A DNA stretch of 64,000 nt from PHAA01 sp963665865. GTDB lineage: Bacteria > Bacillota > Syntrophomonadia > Syntrophomonadales > Syntrophomonadaceae. This document shows positions 17,358-27,066 of the stretch, piece by piece. The notes under the pieces were generated by a model, which was given only the letters and a program-made list of their open reading frames with translations, was not told the DNA's origin and did not search any database. The stretch spans positions 62,001-126,000 of the forward strand of contig CAXXWF010000001.1 of assembly GCA_963665865.2 (NCBI GenBank). Reading direction: 5' to 3'. The position numbers were made by a program, and so were the translations under genes. Position 1 is the stretch's first letter; every line of letters starts with the position of its first letter.

Positions 17358-19019
17358 ATGAAAAGCGATTTAGTAAAACATGGATTAGAGAAAGCCGCCC
17401 ATCGTTCGTTGTTCCGGGCTCTGGGATTAACCGATCAGGAAATCGCTCGGCCGTTTATAGGCATAGTCAATTCCTATAATGACATCGTACCCGGCCATAT
17501 TAACCTGGATAAAATTGGAGCGGCAGTAAAAGCCGGGGTTCGGTTAGCGGGAGGAACTCCTTTTGAATTTCAAACCATAGCTGTATGTGACGGTATTGCT
17601 ATGAACCATACCGGCATGAAATATTCGTTGGGGAGCCGCGAATTGATAGCTGACTCGATAGAAATAATGGCTATGGCGCATGCCTTTGATGCCCTGGTTT
17701 TTATCCCTAACTGTGATAAAGTCGTACCCGGTATGCTGATGGCTGCTGCCCGGCTTAACCTGCCATCTATCTTTGTCAGCGGCGGACCTATGTTAGCCGG
17801 AGTCGTGGCCGGGAAAAATATCAGCGTTACCCAGGTATTCGAAGGAGTTGGAGCGGCTGCCGGAGGCAAAATTAGTCTGCCGGAACTGACTTATTTGGAA
17901 GATAATGCCTGCCCGACCTGCGGTTCATGTGCAGGTATGTTCACCGCCAATTCAATGAATTGCCTTACTGAGGCTCTGGGAATGGGACTGCCTGGTAACG
18001 GAACCATCCCGGCAGTTTATTCGGAGCGAATACGCTTGGCCAAGAATGCCGGCATTAAAATAATGGAACTCTTGGAAAAAGATATTAAACCTAGTGACAT
18101 TATGACAGCTGAGGCTTTCCGCAACGCGATTACTATGGATATGGCTATTGGCTGCTCTACTAATTCAGTCTTGCATCTAATGGCAATTGCCAACGAAGCG
18201 GGGGTAAACATTGATTTAGACCTTTTTAACGAAGTAAGTGCCACTACCCCCCATCTGTGCAAAATAAGCCCATCCGGTTTTCATCACATGGAAGATCTAA
18301 ATCGGGCCGGTGGAGTGCAAGCTATCTATAATGAATTAAATAAGAAAAAATTAATAAACCCAGACGTACTGACAGTTACCGGTCTAACCCTGGGAGAAAA
18401 CATTGCTGCTACCCCAGTCCGCGATTACGAAGTTATACGGCCCCTAGACAATCCGTATAATTTCAGTGGAGGTTTGGCTATACTGTTTGGTAACCTCGCT
18501 CCTGAGGGCGCCGTGGTTAAGAAAGGGGCAGTTGCTCCTGAAATGATGCAGCATCAGGGACCGGCCCGAGTCTTTGACAGTGAAGAAGAGTCTGTGGCAG
18601 CCATACTAAATCAGGAGATCAAAGCAGGTGACGTTATTGTCATACGTTATGAAGGACCTCGGGGAGGGCCGGGGATGAGGGAGATGCTTACTCCCACTTC
18701 CGTTATTGCCGGCATGGGACTGGATAAAGAAGTAGCACTGATAACCGACGGAAGATTTTCAGGAGCTACGCGGGGAGCTTCGATAGGACATGTATCCCCG
18801 GAAGCTGCCTCAGGTGGACTTATTGGTTTGGTAGAAGAAGGGGACCTGATTAGTATTGATATTCCCGCCAACCGATTACAACTAATAGTAGAAGAGAGTG
18901 TACTGCTCGAACGAAAAAGTCGGTGGGTTAAACCCGAACCGCGAATTAAAACCGGATATATGCAGCGTTATGCTGAGATGGTTCAATCAGCCAGCAGTGG
19001 AGCAATATTTAAGAAATAG
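17358..19019 (+). CDS. ilvD: Dihydroxy-acid dehydratase
   Basis: IlvD (553 residues) dehydrates 2,3-dihydroxy-isovalerate and 2,3-dihydroxy-3-methylvalerate to the 2-oxo acids that precede valine, leucine and isoleucine. The iron-sulphur ligands can be placed at Cys119 (NCDKVVPG), Cys185 and the CPTCGSC group (Cys185, Cys188, Cys191), and the C-terminal half holds RYEGPRGGPGMREML. I chose ATG at 17358 because AAGGAG lies nine bases upstream; a TTG 21 bases earlier has no binding site. It is the first gene behind the T-box, although its own terminator at 19039 separates it partly from ilvB. Confidence 0.95.
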   Translation: MKSDLVKHGLEKAAHRSLFRALGLTDQEIARPFIGIVNSYNDIVPGHINLDKIGAAVKAGVRLAGGTPFEFQTIAVCDGIAMNHTGMKYSLGSRELIADSIEIMAMAHAFDALVFIPNCDKVVPGMLMAAARLNLPSIFVSGGPMLAGVVAGKNISVTQVFEGVGAAAGGKISLPELTYLEDNACPTCGSCAGMFTANSMNCLTEALGMGLPGNGTIPAVYSERIRLAKNAGIKIMELLEKDIKPSDIMTAEAFRNAITMDMAIGCSTNSVLHLMAIANEAGVNIDLDLFNEVSATTPHLCKISPSGFHHMEDLNRAGGVQAIYNELNKKKLINPDVLTVTGLTLGENIAATPVRDYEVIRPLDNPYNFSGGLAILFGNLAPEGAVVKKGAVAPEMMQHQGPARVFDSEEESVAAILNQEIKAGDVIVIRYEGPRGGPGMREMLTPTSVIAGMGLDKEVALITDGRFSGATRGASIGHVSPEAASGGLIGLVEEGDLISIDIPANRLQLIVEESVLLERKSRWVKPEPRIKTGYMQRYAEMVQSASSGAIFKK

Positions 19020-19038
19020 TTGCTTCCCGGGTGATAAG

Positions 19039-19066
19039 AAGCGGGCCATCGCAAGCCCGCTTTTCT
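19039..19066 (+). terminator. Intrinsic terminator after ilvD
   Basis: Perfect eight-base arms AAGCGGGC/GCCCGCTT surround an eight-base loop and are followed by TTCTATTT. Transcription beyond this point would need read-through or an own promoter in the 245 bases before ilvB; I see no clear promoter there. Confidence 0.75.
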
Positions 19067-19311
19067 ATTTACAATATTTACCAAACGATTGTTGGGAATA
19101 ACAGCAAATGTTTATATATGGGTTAAATGTATTGTGTAATCAGGGACTAGAAGCATACTTAGGCTGTTTGCAGAAAGAAGGCAACTGAAATAGTGAATAA
19201 ATGAGCCTTTTAGTATAAAATAAAAAGGCATCATTTATGATAGCATGAGATAAATCCAGTTTTGATTAATCAGGATTTGTTATATTAGTAATTATAACGG
19301 AGGTGATGGGT

Positions 19312-21003
19312 GTGAAGTTAAAAGGAGCCGAGATTTTATTGCACTGCCTAAAAAAAGAAGGGGTAGACGTCATTTTTGGCTATCCAGGAGGTCAAGCTTT
19401 ACCAATTTATGATGCCCTGTATGATTCGGATATAAAGCATATCCTGGTTCGTCATGAACAGGGTGCAGCCCATGCTGCCGAAGGTTATGCCCGAGCGTCC
19501 GGCAAGACCGGAGTATGTCTGGCAACCTCAGGCCCGGGGGCTACTAACCTGGTCACGGGAATTGCCGACGCCTATATGGATTCAATCCCGATGGTGGCTT
19601 TAACCGGACAGGTGGGAACCCATTTAATAGGCACAGATGCTTTTCAGGAAGCTGATATTATCGGTATAACACTACCCATTACCAAACACAGCTGTATGAT
19701 AGAGCGAACCGAGGATGTAGCACGCATTGTCCATGAAGCATTTCATATCGCCAAAACCAACCGTCCCGGACCGGTAGTTTTAGATCTGCCTCGTGATGTT
19801 ATGGATAGGGCTATTGACTTCGAAGACAGCAATGAAGAGGTTTCGATAAGGGGTTACCGGGTAATGAAAGGGGTCAATTCGGGGCAGATCAACTCTGCCG
19901 CCCAGATGATAAACCGGGCGGAGCGACCGCTTATCTATGCCGGAGGCGGCGTGATAAACTCTGAAGCGTCTGCTGAGCTAAGGGAATTAGCGGAGAAGGC
20001 CAAGATACCAGTAACGACTACCCTGATGGGGATGGGTGCCTTTCCTGGCATGAGTTATCTCTCTTTGGGAATGTTAGGGATGCATGGTACCCGTTACGCC
20101 AATTATGCAGTCGGGGAATGTGATGTTCTTATCGCAGTCGGGGTTAGATTTGACGACCGGGTGACTGCCAAACTGGCTGATTTTGCACCCAAAGCCGCCA
20201 TCATCCATATCGATATCGATGCTGCCGAGATCGGCAAGAATGTGGCAATTAATATTCCCATTGTCGGCGATGTTAAAGAAGCTTTGCAGGCTTTGGTCCC
20301 CCGCATAGAAAGTCGGGAAGAGCTAGGCGAATGGCATAAGACTATTGCCCGCTGGAAAGACGAGTATCCCCTTCGCTATGGCAGGGCCTCCGAGGGGCGC
20401 ATCATGCCGCAGCATGTGGTGGAAAAGATTTACGACGTAACCCAGGGCAATGCTATAATTACTACCGAGGTAGGACAAAATCAGATGTGGGCTGCCCAGT
20501 ATTATCAATACAAAGAGCCGCGTACGTTTATAAGTTCAGGTGGATTGGGAACCATGGGTTATGGTCTCCCGGCTGCCATAGGGGCCAAAATAGCCAGACC
20601 AGATATGAAGGTAATAGATATCGCCGGAGATGGCAGTATTCAGATGAATATTCAGGAACTTGCCACCGCGGTTCAGTATAAAATACCAGTGGTGATCTGC
20701 ATACTAAATAATCATAACCTGGGGATGGTAAGACAATGGCAAACTCTTTTCTTTAATGGACGCTATTCATATACCGACATGTGTGCCCAACCTGACTTTG
20801 TTAAACTCGCTGAAGCCTACGGTGCAGTAGGAATGAGGATTACCAGGGCCGAAGACGTGGAGGGTGCCTTGCAGGAAGCTTTCCTGGTTACTGACCGTCC
20901 GGTGATAATAGACTTCTGGGTAGAACGGATGGCCGATGTTTATCCAATGGTACCACCCGGAGAGTCTCTGCTAAATATGCTGGGAGGTGAGGATGATGAA
21001 TAA
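19312..21003 (+). CDS. ilvB: Acetolactate synthase, large (catalytic) subunit
   Basis: IlvB (563 residues) is the ThDP-dependent enzyme that joins two pyruvates, or pyruvate and 2-oxobutyrate. The catalytic glutamate is Glu49 in VRHEQGAAHAAEGYAR; the FAD/ThDP regions include GTDAFQEADI and, near residue 440, the ThDP signature GDGSIQMNIQEL. The product length matches biosynthetic AHAS large subunits and the regulatory subunit follows. GGAGG at 19299-19303 is eight bases ahead of the GTG at 19312, which I take as the start; ATG at 19306 would be only two bases from the binding site. Confidence 0.95.
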   Translation: MKLKGAEILLHCLKKEGVDVIFGYPGGQALPIYDALYDSDIKHILVRHEQGAAHAAEGYARASGKTGVCLATSGPGATNLVTGIADAYMDSIPMVALTGQVGTHLIGTDAFQEADIIGITLPITKHSCMIERTEDVARIVHEAFHIAKTNRPGPVVLDLPRDVMDRAIDFEDSNEEVSIRGYRVMKGVNSGQINSAAQMINRAERPLIYAGGGVINSEASAELRELAEKAKIPVTTTLMGMGAFPGMSYLSLGMLGMHGTRYANYAVGECDVLIAVGVRFDDRVTAKLADFAPKAAIIHIDIDAAEIGKNVAINIPIVGDVKEALQALVPRIESREELGEWHKTIARWKDEYPLRYGRASEGRIMPQHVVEKIYDVTQGNAIITTEVGQNQMWAAQYYQYKEPRTFISSGGLGTMGYGLPAAIGAKIARPDMKVIDIAGDGSIQMNIQELATAVQYKIPVVICILNNHNLGMVRQWQTLFFNGRYSYTDMCAQPDFVKLAEAYGAVGMRITRAEDVEGALQEAFLVTDRPVIIDFWVERMADVYPMVPPGESLLNMLGGEDDE

Positions 21004-21496
21004 TCATACCCTGGCCGTTACGGTAGAAAACAAACCGGGAGTACTTACCCGGGTAACCACCCTTTTCCGCCGCAGGGGTTATAACATAGACAGCTTGACT
21101 GTAGGGACTACCGAGAACCCTGGTATATCGAGGATGACTATTGTAGTTCAGGGAGACGATCAGATCATTGAACAGGTCAGTAAACAACTCTATAAGCTGG
21201 TGGATGTTATTAAGGTAATTGATATCACTCAGGAAGAAGCAGTGGACCGGGAACTGGTTCTCATTAAGGTGAAGGCTGATAACAATGTGAGAGCTGAGAT
21301 AGTTCAGATAGTTGATATTTTCCGCGCGCGTATTGTTGATATTGGCAGGAATTCGCTGATCATCGAGGCAACTGGAGATCAACGTAAAATTGATGCCCTG
21401 GAAGATTCATTCCGTCCCTTTGGTATCATTGAATTAGTGCGAACCGGTAAGGTAGCCATGGTTCGTGGTACCAGTGAAGATACAAAAAGAAGATAA
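20996..21496 (+). CDS. ilvN: Acetolactate synthase, small (regulatory) subunit
   Basis: This 166-residue subunit activates the large subunit and confers feedback inhibition by valine. The N-terminal ACT domain (MNNHTLAVTVENKPGVLTRV, residues 1-20, to about 75) is followed by the second AHAS small-subunit domain with RELVLIKV and IIEATGDQRKIDA. Its start overlaps the end of ilvB by eight bases; GGGAGG at 20982 favours ATG 20996, with ATG 20993 also possible. ilvC follows after 20 bases. Confidence 0.94.
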   Translation: MNNHTLAVTVENKPGVLTRVTTLFRRRGYNIDSLTVGTTENPGISRMTIVVQGDDQIIEQVSKQLYKLVDVIKVIDITQEEAVDRELVLIKVKADNNVRAEIVQIVDIFRARIVDIGRNSLIIEATGDQRKIDALEDSFRPFGIIELVRTGKVAMVRGTSEDTKRR

Positions 21497-21516
21497 TTAA
21501 AAGGAGGAGACCATTA

Positions 21517-22530
21517 ATGGCGAAAATGTACTACGATGCTGATGCAAATTTAGATCTTTTACAGGGTAAAACTGTAGCAGTTATGGGCTTTGGATCACAG
21601 GGACATGCCCAGGCCCAAAACCTTCACGAAAGTGGAGTGAAGGTAATAGTTGGCTTAAGGAAACCTACCGATGAATTAACCCAGAAGGAATGGGACAAGG
21701 TTATTGCGGCCGGTATTACCCCCATGAGCGTTGCCGAAGCTGCTGCCGCCGCTGATATTATTCAGATTTTACTGCCGGATGAAACCCAGGCACGTGTTTA
21801 CAACGCGGAAATTAAGCCCTATCTAAAAAAAGGTAATGCCTTGGGATTCTCGCATGGCTTCAACATCCATTATGGGCAGATTGTACCTCCCGATTTTGTG
21901 GATGTGTTTATGGTTGCTCCGAAAAGTCCCGGCCATCTGGTGCGCAGAATGTATCAGAAAGGGGCTGGGGTTCCAGGCTTGATCGCAGTGGAACAGGATT
22001 ACAGCGGCAGTGCGAAAGAACTGGGACTAGCTTATGCACGGGGCATTGGTTGTACCCGGGCCGGGGTTATAGAAACCACCTTCAAAGAAGAAACCGAAAC
22101 CGATCTCTTTGGTGAACAATGCGTACTCTGCGGAGGGGTTACCGAGCTGGTCAAATCTGGCTTCGAAACCCTGGTAGATGCCGGTTATCAGCCCGAAATA
22201 GCCTATTTTGAATGTATGCACGAATTAAAGCTGATCGTTGATCTTATGTATGAAGGCGGCATGAGTTTCATGCGCTATTCCATCAGCGATACCGCCGAGT
22301 GGGGAGATTACACCAAAGGACCGGACATTATTGGGGAGGAAGCTCGTTGGGCAATGCAGGAAGCCCTAGCTGATATCCAGGATGGGACCTTTGCCAAGAA
22401 CTGGCTGCTGGAAAATATGGTAGGCCGTCCCCGCTTTAATGCCCTGAAGAGGCAGAATAGTGAACATATGATCGAGGAAGTTGGGGCTGAGCTGCGTGGC
22501 ATGATGCCCTGGCTTAAAGAAACCAAATAG
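21517..22530 (+). CDS. ilvC: Ketol-acid reductoisomerase (class I)
   Basis: IlvC (337 residues) rearranges and reduces acetolactate and acetohydroxybutyrate using NAD(P)H and Mg2+. The nucleotide-binding motif is GFGSQGHAQAQNL at about residues 25-37, and metal-binding acidic residues fall in the ETFKEETETDLFGEQ segment and ECMHELKLIVDLMYEGG. The length matches class I enzymes, which lack the duplicated knot domain of E. coli IlvC. The start ATG has AAGGAGGAG ahead. Confidence 0.96.
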   Translation: MAKMYYDADANLDLLQGKTVAVMGFGSQGHAQAQNLHESGVKVIVGLRKPTDELTQKEWDKVIAAGITPMSVAEAAAAADIIQILLPDETQARVYNAEIKPYLKKGNALGFSHGFNIHYGQIVPPDFVDVFMVAPKSPGHLVRRMYQKGAGVPGLIAVEQDYSGSAKELGLAYARGIGCTRAGVIETTFKEETETDLFGEQCVLCGGVTELVKSGFETLVDAGYQPEIAYFECMHELKLIVDLMYEGGMSFMRYSISDTAEWGDYTKGPDIIGEEARWAMQEALADIQDGTFAKNWLLENMVGRPRFNALKRQNSEHMIEEVGAELRGMMPWLKETK

Positions 22531-22573
22531 GGAAACAGACTTATTCCGTTTGACCCTAAAATGTTACGATAAT

Positions 22574-22607
22574 ATTAGAAGATTGGGGGTACCCCCAATC
22601 TTCTAAT
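22574..22607. promoter_or_regulatory. Perfect 34-base palindrome between ilvC and leuA
   Basis: The two 17-base arms are perfectly complementary with no loop bases left over (centre GGGGGTACCCCC). Only a short T-poor stretch follows, so it is not a standard intrinsic terminator. In the transcript it would form a strong hairpin between the ilv and leu segments and could mark a processing or stability boundary; a DNA-binding site is the other option. Confidence 0.6.
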
Positions 22608-22633
22608 TATTAATCAATAATGGAGGATTATTT

Positions 22634-24166
22634 ATGGGTGATACTAGTAGAATATATCTCTTTGATACCACCCTGCGCGATGGCGAGCAGTCTCCCGGGG
22701 TCAGTCTCAATGTGGAGGAGAAGCTGGAAATAGCTCAGCAGCTGGCACGGCTGGGGGTCGATGTAATCGAAGCCGGATTTCCCATTGCTTCGCCGGGTGA
22801 TTTTCAAGCAGTAAAAAATATTGCCAAAAAGGTTAAAGGAACTACTATTGCTGGCCTATGCCGGGCTACACGCACGGATATTGACCGCGGCTGGGAAGCA
22901 CTGCAATATGCGGAGAGCCCACGTATACATACTTTTCTGGCTACATCCGATATTCATCTGCAGCATAAGCTGCAGATCACCAGAGAACAAGCCCTGCAGC
23001 AAGCCATAGATGCCGTTAAATATGCCAAGAAGTACTGCGGAAACGTAGAGTTTTCCGCCGAAGATGCCTCTCGCAGCGACATGGATTTTCTGGCTCAGGT
23101 AGTGGAAGCGGTTATTGCTGCTGGTGCCGATGTTGTGAATCTGCCCGATACGGTTGGTTATGCAGTTCCTGAAGATTTCGGGCTTTTTATCCGTACTATT
23201 ATGGATCGGGTTCCCAATATAGACCAGACCATAATAAGTGTTCATTGCCATGATGATCTAGGTTTAGCAGTGGCCAATTCCTTATCGGGAGTTGTCAATG
23301 GAGCCAGACAGATTGAATGTGCGGTTAACGGGATAGGAGAAAGGGCTGGGAATGCCTCATTGGAAGAGATTATAATGGCTTTATATACCCGTAAGCCTTT
23401 CTATAATAAAGACATCAGTATTAATTATCAGGAAATATATCGTACCAGCCGTTTGGTGAGCAGTTTAACGGGTATGCTCATCCAGCCTAACAAGGCGATT
23501 GTCGGCAACAATGCTTTCGCCCATGAGGCCGGTATACACCAGGATGGGGTTCTTAAGGAAAGAAGCACCTATGAAATTATGAGCCCGGAATTGGTGGGGG
23601 TCTATAAAAGCAATCTGGTACTCGGCAAACACTCGGGCCGACATGCTTTTAAAGAGCGCCTGCAGGAGCTCGGGTATAGCCTGGATGAGACTGAATTTCA
23701 AAAGGCCTTTGTGGGTTTCAAAGAAATTGCCGACAAGAAAAAAGAAATCAATGATGATGACTTGGAAGCGCTGGTAAAGGATCGGGCCAAAGCAGTTCCC
23801 GAACGGTTTAGCTTGAAATATCTGCATATATCCTGTGGAAGCAGTGTAATTCCTACGGCTACTATCAAGCTGGCCATTGAAGACAAAGTTTTTGAATGTG
23901 CCTCCACCGGTGCAGGGCCTGTGGAAGCGGCCTGTCATGCGGTAGATAAGATTACTGATATTTACGGTAAAATGATTGATTACAAATTGCAGGCGGTCTC
24001 TGCTGGCAAAGACGCACTAGGTGAAGTTACTTCCAGGATCCAAATAGATGATAATGTCTATAATGGCCGAGGTTTGAGCACCGATATTATTGAAGCTAGT
24101 ATTAAATCATACATAAATGCGATCAATAAGTATTATTACGAGAAGACCCTTAATAGCCAGGTTTGA
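22634..24166 (+). CDS. leuA: 2-isopropylmalate synthase
   Basis: LeuA (510 residues) condenses 2-oxoisovalerate with acetyl-CoA, the first committed step of leucine synthesis. The N-terminal TIM barrel shows FDTTLRDGEQSPG (residues 9-21), the HMGL signature VNLPDTVGYAVP and the metal-binding HCHDDLGLAVANS; the C-terminal allosteric LeuA dimer domain runs from about residue 395, with SCGSSVIPTATIKL. The length fits feedback-regulated LeuA. The ATG follows GGAGGATT. Confidence 0.96.
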   Translation: MGDTSRIYLFDTTLRDGEQSPGVSLNVEEKLEIAQQLARLGVDVIEAGFPIASPGDFQAVKNIAKKVKGTTIAGLCRATRTDIDRGWEALQYAESPRIHTFLATSDIHLQHKLQITREQALQQAIDAVKYAKKYCGNVEFSAEDASRSDMDFLAQVVEAVIAAGADVVNLPDTVGYAVPEDFGLFIRTIMDRVPNIDQTIISVHCHDDLGLAVANSLSGVVNGARQIECAVNGIGERAGNASLEEIIMALYTRKPFYNKDISINYQEIYRTSRLVSSLTGMLIQPNKAIVGNNAFAHEAGIHQDGVLKERSTYEIMSPELVGVYKSNLVLGKHSGRHAFKERLQELGYSLDETEFQKAFVGFKEIADKKKEINDDDLEALVKDRAKAVPERFSLKYLHISCGSSVIPTATIKLAIEDKVFECASTGAGPVEAACHAVDKITDIYGKMIDYKLQAVSAGKDALGEVTSRIQIDDNVYNGRGLSTDIIEASIKSYINAINKYYYEKTLNSQV

Positions 24167-24196
24167 ATATAAACTAGTAAAATGGAGGATAAGTTT

Positions 24197-25456
24197 ATGG
24201 GAATGACTATTAGCCAGAAAATCCTGGCAGCCCATGCTGATCGGGAGTTTGTTGAGGCAGGGGAACTGCTGAACTGCAAGTTGGATATCATTCTGGGCAA
24301 TGACGTTACTGCTCCGGTTGCCATATCTGAATTTAATAAACTGGGTTTAGATCGAGTCTTTGAACAGGATAGTATAGTACTGGTTCCAGATCATTTTACC
24401 CCTAACAAAGACATAAAGTCAGCCGAGCAATGCAAAATTGTACGTGAGTTTGCCAAAGCCTACGGAATTAGCAACTATTTTGAAATTGGCCAGATGGGCA
24501 TCGAACACTGTCTGTTGCCTGAAAAAGGACTGGTAGGACCTGGTGACCTTATCATCGGAGCTGATTCACATACTTGTACCTATGGAGCTCTAGGTGCTTT
24601 TGCCACCGGGGTAGGTTCAACTGATATGGCGGCGGCCATGGCTACAGGCGAGGCCTGGTTCAAAGTACCGGAGAGTATTAAATTTATATACTATGGCAAA
24701 ACTCCCCAATGGGTAGGCGGAAAAGATTTTATCCTCCATGCCATTGGCGATATCGGCGTAGATGGAGCCCGCTATATGTCTATGGAATTTACCGGTGAGG
24801 CTATAAGCGCACTGTCCATGGATAACCGCTTCTCAATGGCTAATATGGCGATAGAAGCTGGGGGCAAGAATGGCATTATTGCCGCTGATGAGATAACTCT
24901 GGCTTATATTAAAGATAGGGTGCGCCGTCCTTATAAGATATACCATTCGGATCATGATGCAGTTTATGCGCGGACCATTGAATATGATGTATCAGCTATG
25001 GAACCGGTGGTGGCATTCCCCCACTTACCAGAGAATACCCGTCCCGTAAGTCAAGCGGGGGATGTAGTGATAGACCAGGTGGTAATCGGTTCTTGTACCA
25101 ACGGGCGCATTGAGGACTTGGAAGCAGCCGCTTCTATCCTCAAAGGACATAAAGTCCATGCCGAAATCCGAGTAATCATCCTGCCGGGTACTCAGGCTAT
25201 TTACTTGGAAGCCCTGCGGAGAGGATTCATTGAAACCTTTATTGAAGCTGGAGCAGTTGTCAGCACCCCGACCTGTGGACCGTGCCTGGGTGGTCATATG
25301 GGGATTCTGGCCAAAGGGGAGAGGGCTCTCGCTACCACGAATCGTAATTTTGTAGGTCGGATGGGACATCCCGAGAGCGAAGTATATCTATGTAACCCGG
25401 CAGTAGCAGCTGCCAGTGCCATTAAAGGCAGAATAACTGCGCCATGGGAGGTGTAA
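24197..25456 (+). CDS. leuC: 3-isopropylmalate dehydratase, large subunit
   Basis: LeuC (419 residues) with LeuD isomerises 2- to 3-isopropylmalate and, in the citramalate route, citramalate to 3-methylmalate. The three 4Fe-4S ligands are Cys300 (GSCTNGRIEDL), Cys360 and Cys363 (TCGPCLGGHMG). The sequence is of the shorter, archaeal/Clostridial homoaconitase-like type. I chose the ATG at 24197 because GGAGGA is eight bases ahead; an ATG at 24182 lies upstream of that site. leuD follows after four bases. Confidence 0.95.
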   Translation: MGMTISQKILAAHADREFVEAGELLNCKLDIILGNDVTAPVAISEFNKLGLDRVFEQDSIVLVPDHFTPNKDIKSAEQCKIVREFAKAYGISNYFEIGQMGIEHCLLPEKGLVGPGDLIIGADSHTCTYGALGAFATGVGSTDMAAAMATGEAWFKVPESIKFIYYGKTPQWVGGKDFILHAIGDIGVDGARYMSMEFTGEAISALSMDNRFSMANMAIEAGGKNGIIAADEITLAYIKDRVRRPYKIYHSDHDAVYARTIEYDVSAMEPVVAFPHLPENTRPVSQAGDVVIDQVVIGSCTNGRIEDLEAAASILKGHKVHAEIRVIILPGTQAIYLEALRRGFIETFIEAGAVVSTPTCGPCLGGHMGILAKGERALATTNRNFVGRMGHPESEVYLCNPAVAAASAIKGRITAPWEV

Positions 25457-25460
25457 GAGG

Positions 25461-25955
25461 ATGAAATTTATCGGCAAAGTTTATAAATTTGGAAGTAATA
25501 TCGATACCGATGCGATTATACCAGCACGCTATCTGAATACCTTCGATCCACAGGAATTGGCGAGCCATTGTATGGAAGATGCCGATCCTGAATTTCCCCA
25601 GAAGGTTAAACCAGGCGATATAATTGTAGCTGATAAAAATTTTGGGTGCGGCAGTTCCCGGGAGCATGCGCCTATTGCCATTAAAGGTGCGGGGGTATCC
25701 TGTGTTATCGCCGATTCTTTTGCCCGCATTTTTTACCGGAATGCTATTAATATTGGCTTACCGATACTGGAATCTCCGGAAGCGGCAGTTGCTATCCAGG
25801 AGGGTGACGAGCTGGAGGTGGAACTGGAAAGCGGCCAGATTCGCAACCTAAGAACTGGGGAAACGTACCAGGCCACTCCTTTCCCTGTATTCATGCAGGG
25901 TATTATAGCGCAGGGCGGTCTGATCGAATATGTCAGAGAAAAAAGCCGGCAGTAG
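25461..25955 (+). CDS. leuD: 3-isopropylmalate dehydratase, small subunit
   Basis: LeuD (164 residues) is the swivel domain partner of LeuC. It shows NIDTDAIIPARYLNT near residue 13 and the substrate-binding FGCGSSREHAPIAIKGAG near residue 57. The ATG at 25461 sits behind GGAGGTG, which overlaps the end of leuC, so translation is probably coupled. Confidence 0.95.
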   Translation: MKFIGKVYKFGSNIDTDAIIPARYLNTFDPQELASHCMEDADPEFPQKVKPGDIIVADKNFGCGSSREHAPIAIKGAGVSCVIADSFARIFYRNAINIGLPILESPEAAVAIQEGDELEVELESGQIRNLRTGETYQATPFPVFMQGIIAQGGLIEYVREKSRQ

Positions 25956-25975
25956 GATTGGAGAGGAGAAATTTA

Positions 25976-27052
25976 ATGTATAAGATTGCAGTTCTTCCCG
26001 GAGACGGGATTGGCGTAGAAATTGTCCCGGAGGCAATAAAGGCCCTGGAGGCGACGGGACAAAAGCTGGGCTATGAGTTCCAGTTTACGGAAGCCCTGAT
26101 TGGCGGAGCGGCTTATGATGTAGTGGGAGTTCCTTTGCCCGAAAGTACCCTAGAAACCTGCCGGGCATCGGATGCAGTATTACTAGGTGCTATAGGCGGG
26201 CCAAAATGGGATAATCTGCCCGTACACCTGCGTCCGGAAGTAGGTGCATTACTGCCTTTAAGAAAGGAACTGGGCCTGTATGCTAACCTTCGTCCGTGTA
26301 TGTTGTTTCCCAGCCTGATACAGGCTTCCACCCTCAAAGAAGAGGTGATTTCCGGGGTAGACTTAATGGTTATCCGGGAACTTACGGGGGGACTATATTT
26401 TGGCCAAAAGAGTCGGGAAAAAACAGCTGATGGAGGCACGAAAGCTACTGATATTCTCAGCTATTCTACCTTCGAAATAGAGAGAATTGTGCGTTTTGCT
26501 TATGAAGTTGCCCGCAAAAGACATCACCGACTTTGTTCAGTTGACAAAGCAAATGTCTTGGAAAGTTCACGGCTATGGAGAGAAACTGTAATAGAAATAG
26601 CTAAAGATTATCCGGATGTAGAGACCAGCCACATGTATGTTGACAATTGTTCCATGCAGCTTATTCGCAATCCTCGGCAATTCGATGTGATTGTTACGGA
26701 GAACATGTTCGGGGACATCTTAACTGATGAAGCTTCTATGTTGACCGGCTCTATCGGTATGCTCCCTAGTGCATCGATTGGAGGTCAGGTGGCCTTGTAT
26801 GAACCTTCCCACGGCAGTGCCCCTGATATAGCGGGACAGAAAAAGGCCAATCCACTGGCCACAATTTTATCTGCGGCTATGATGCTGCGCTATTCGTTTA
26901 ACCTGGAAGAAGGGGCCCAAATGATTGAAAAGGCTGTATTCCAGGTTATGGAGGAAGGCTGCCGCACCCCAGATTTGATGGAAGAGGGCAAGATTCTAGT
27001 TGATACCGTCCAGATGGGCGACCTGATAAAACAGCATATCCTGAATAGTTGA
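25976..27052 (+). CDS. leuB: 3-isopropylmalate dehydrogenase
   Basis: LeuB (358 residues) oxidises and decarboxylates 3-isopropylmalate with NAD+, and can process 3-methylmalate in the citramalate route. Family motifs include GDGIGVEIVPEA (residues 8-19), GAIGGPKWDNLP and NMFGDILTDEASMLTGSIG, and the C-terminal EPSHGSAPDIAG. GAGAGGAG ahead of ATG 25976 decides the start; the frame runs back to TTG 25958 without a binding site. The last bases overlap the binding region of cimA. Confidence 0.96.
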   Translation: MYKIAVLPGDGIGVEIVPEAIKALEATGQKLGYEFQFTEALIGGAAYDVVGVPLPESTLETCRASDAVLLGAIGGPKWDNLPVHLRPEVGALLPLRKELGLYANLRPCMLFPSLIQASTLKEEVISGVDLMVIRELTGGLYFGQKSREKTADGGTKATDILSYSTFEIERIVRFAYEVARKRHHRLCSVDKANVLESSRLWRETVIEIAKDYPDVETSHMYVDNCSMQLIRNPRQFDVIVTENMFGDILTDEASMLTGSIGMLPSASIGGQVALYEPSHGSAPDIAGQKKANPLATILSAAMMLRYSFNLEEGAQMIEKAVFQVMEEGCRTPDLMEEGKILVDTVQMGDLIKQHILNS

Positions 27053-27066
27053 TAGGAGGGTTTATA

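Noticed and set aside
19101..19190. A 26-codon frame upstream of ilvB that could be a leader peptide
   Set aside because: It has no ribosome binding site and no run of Leu, Val or Ile codons and no attenuator follows; the T-box already provides control.
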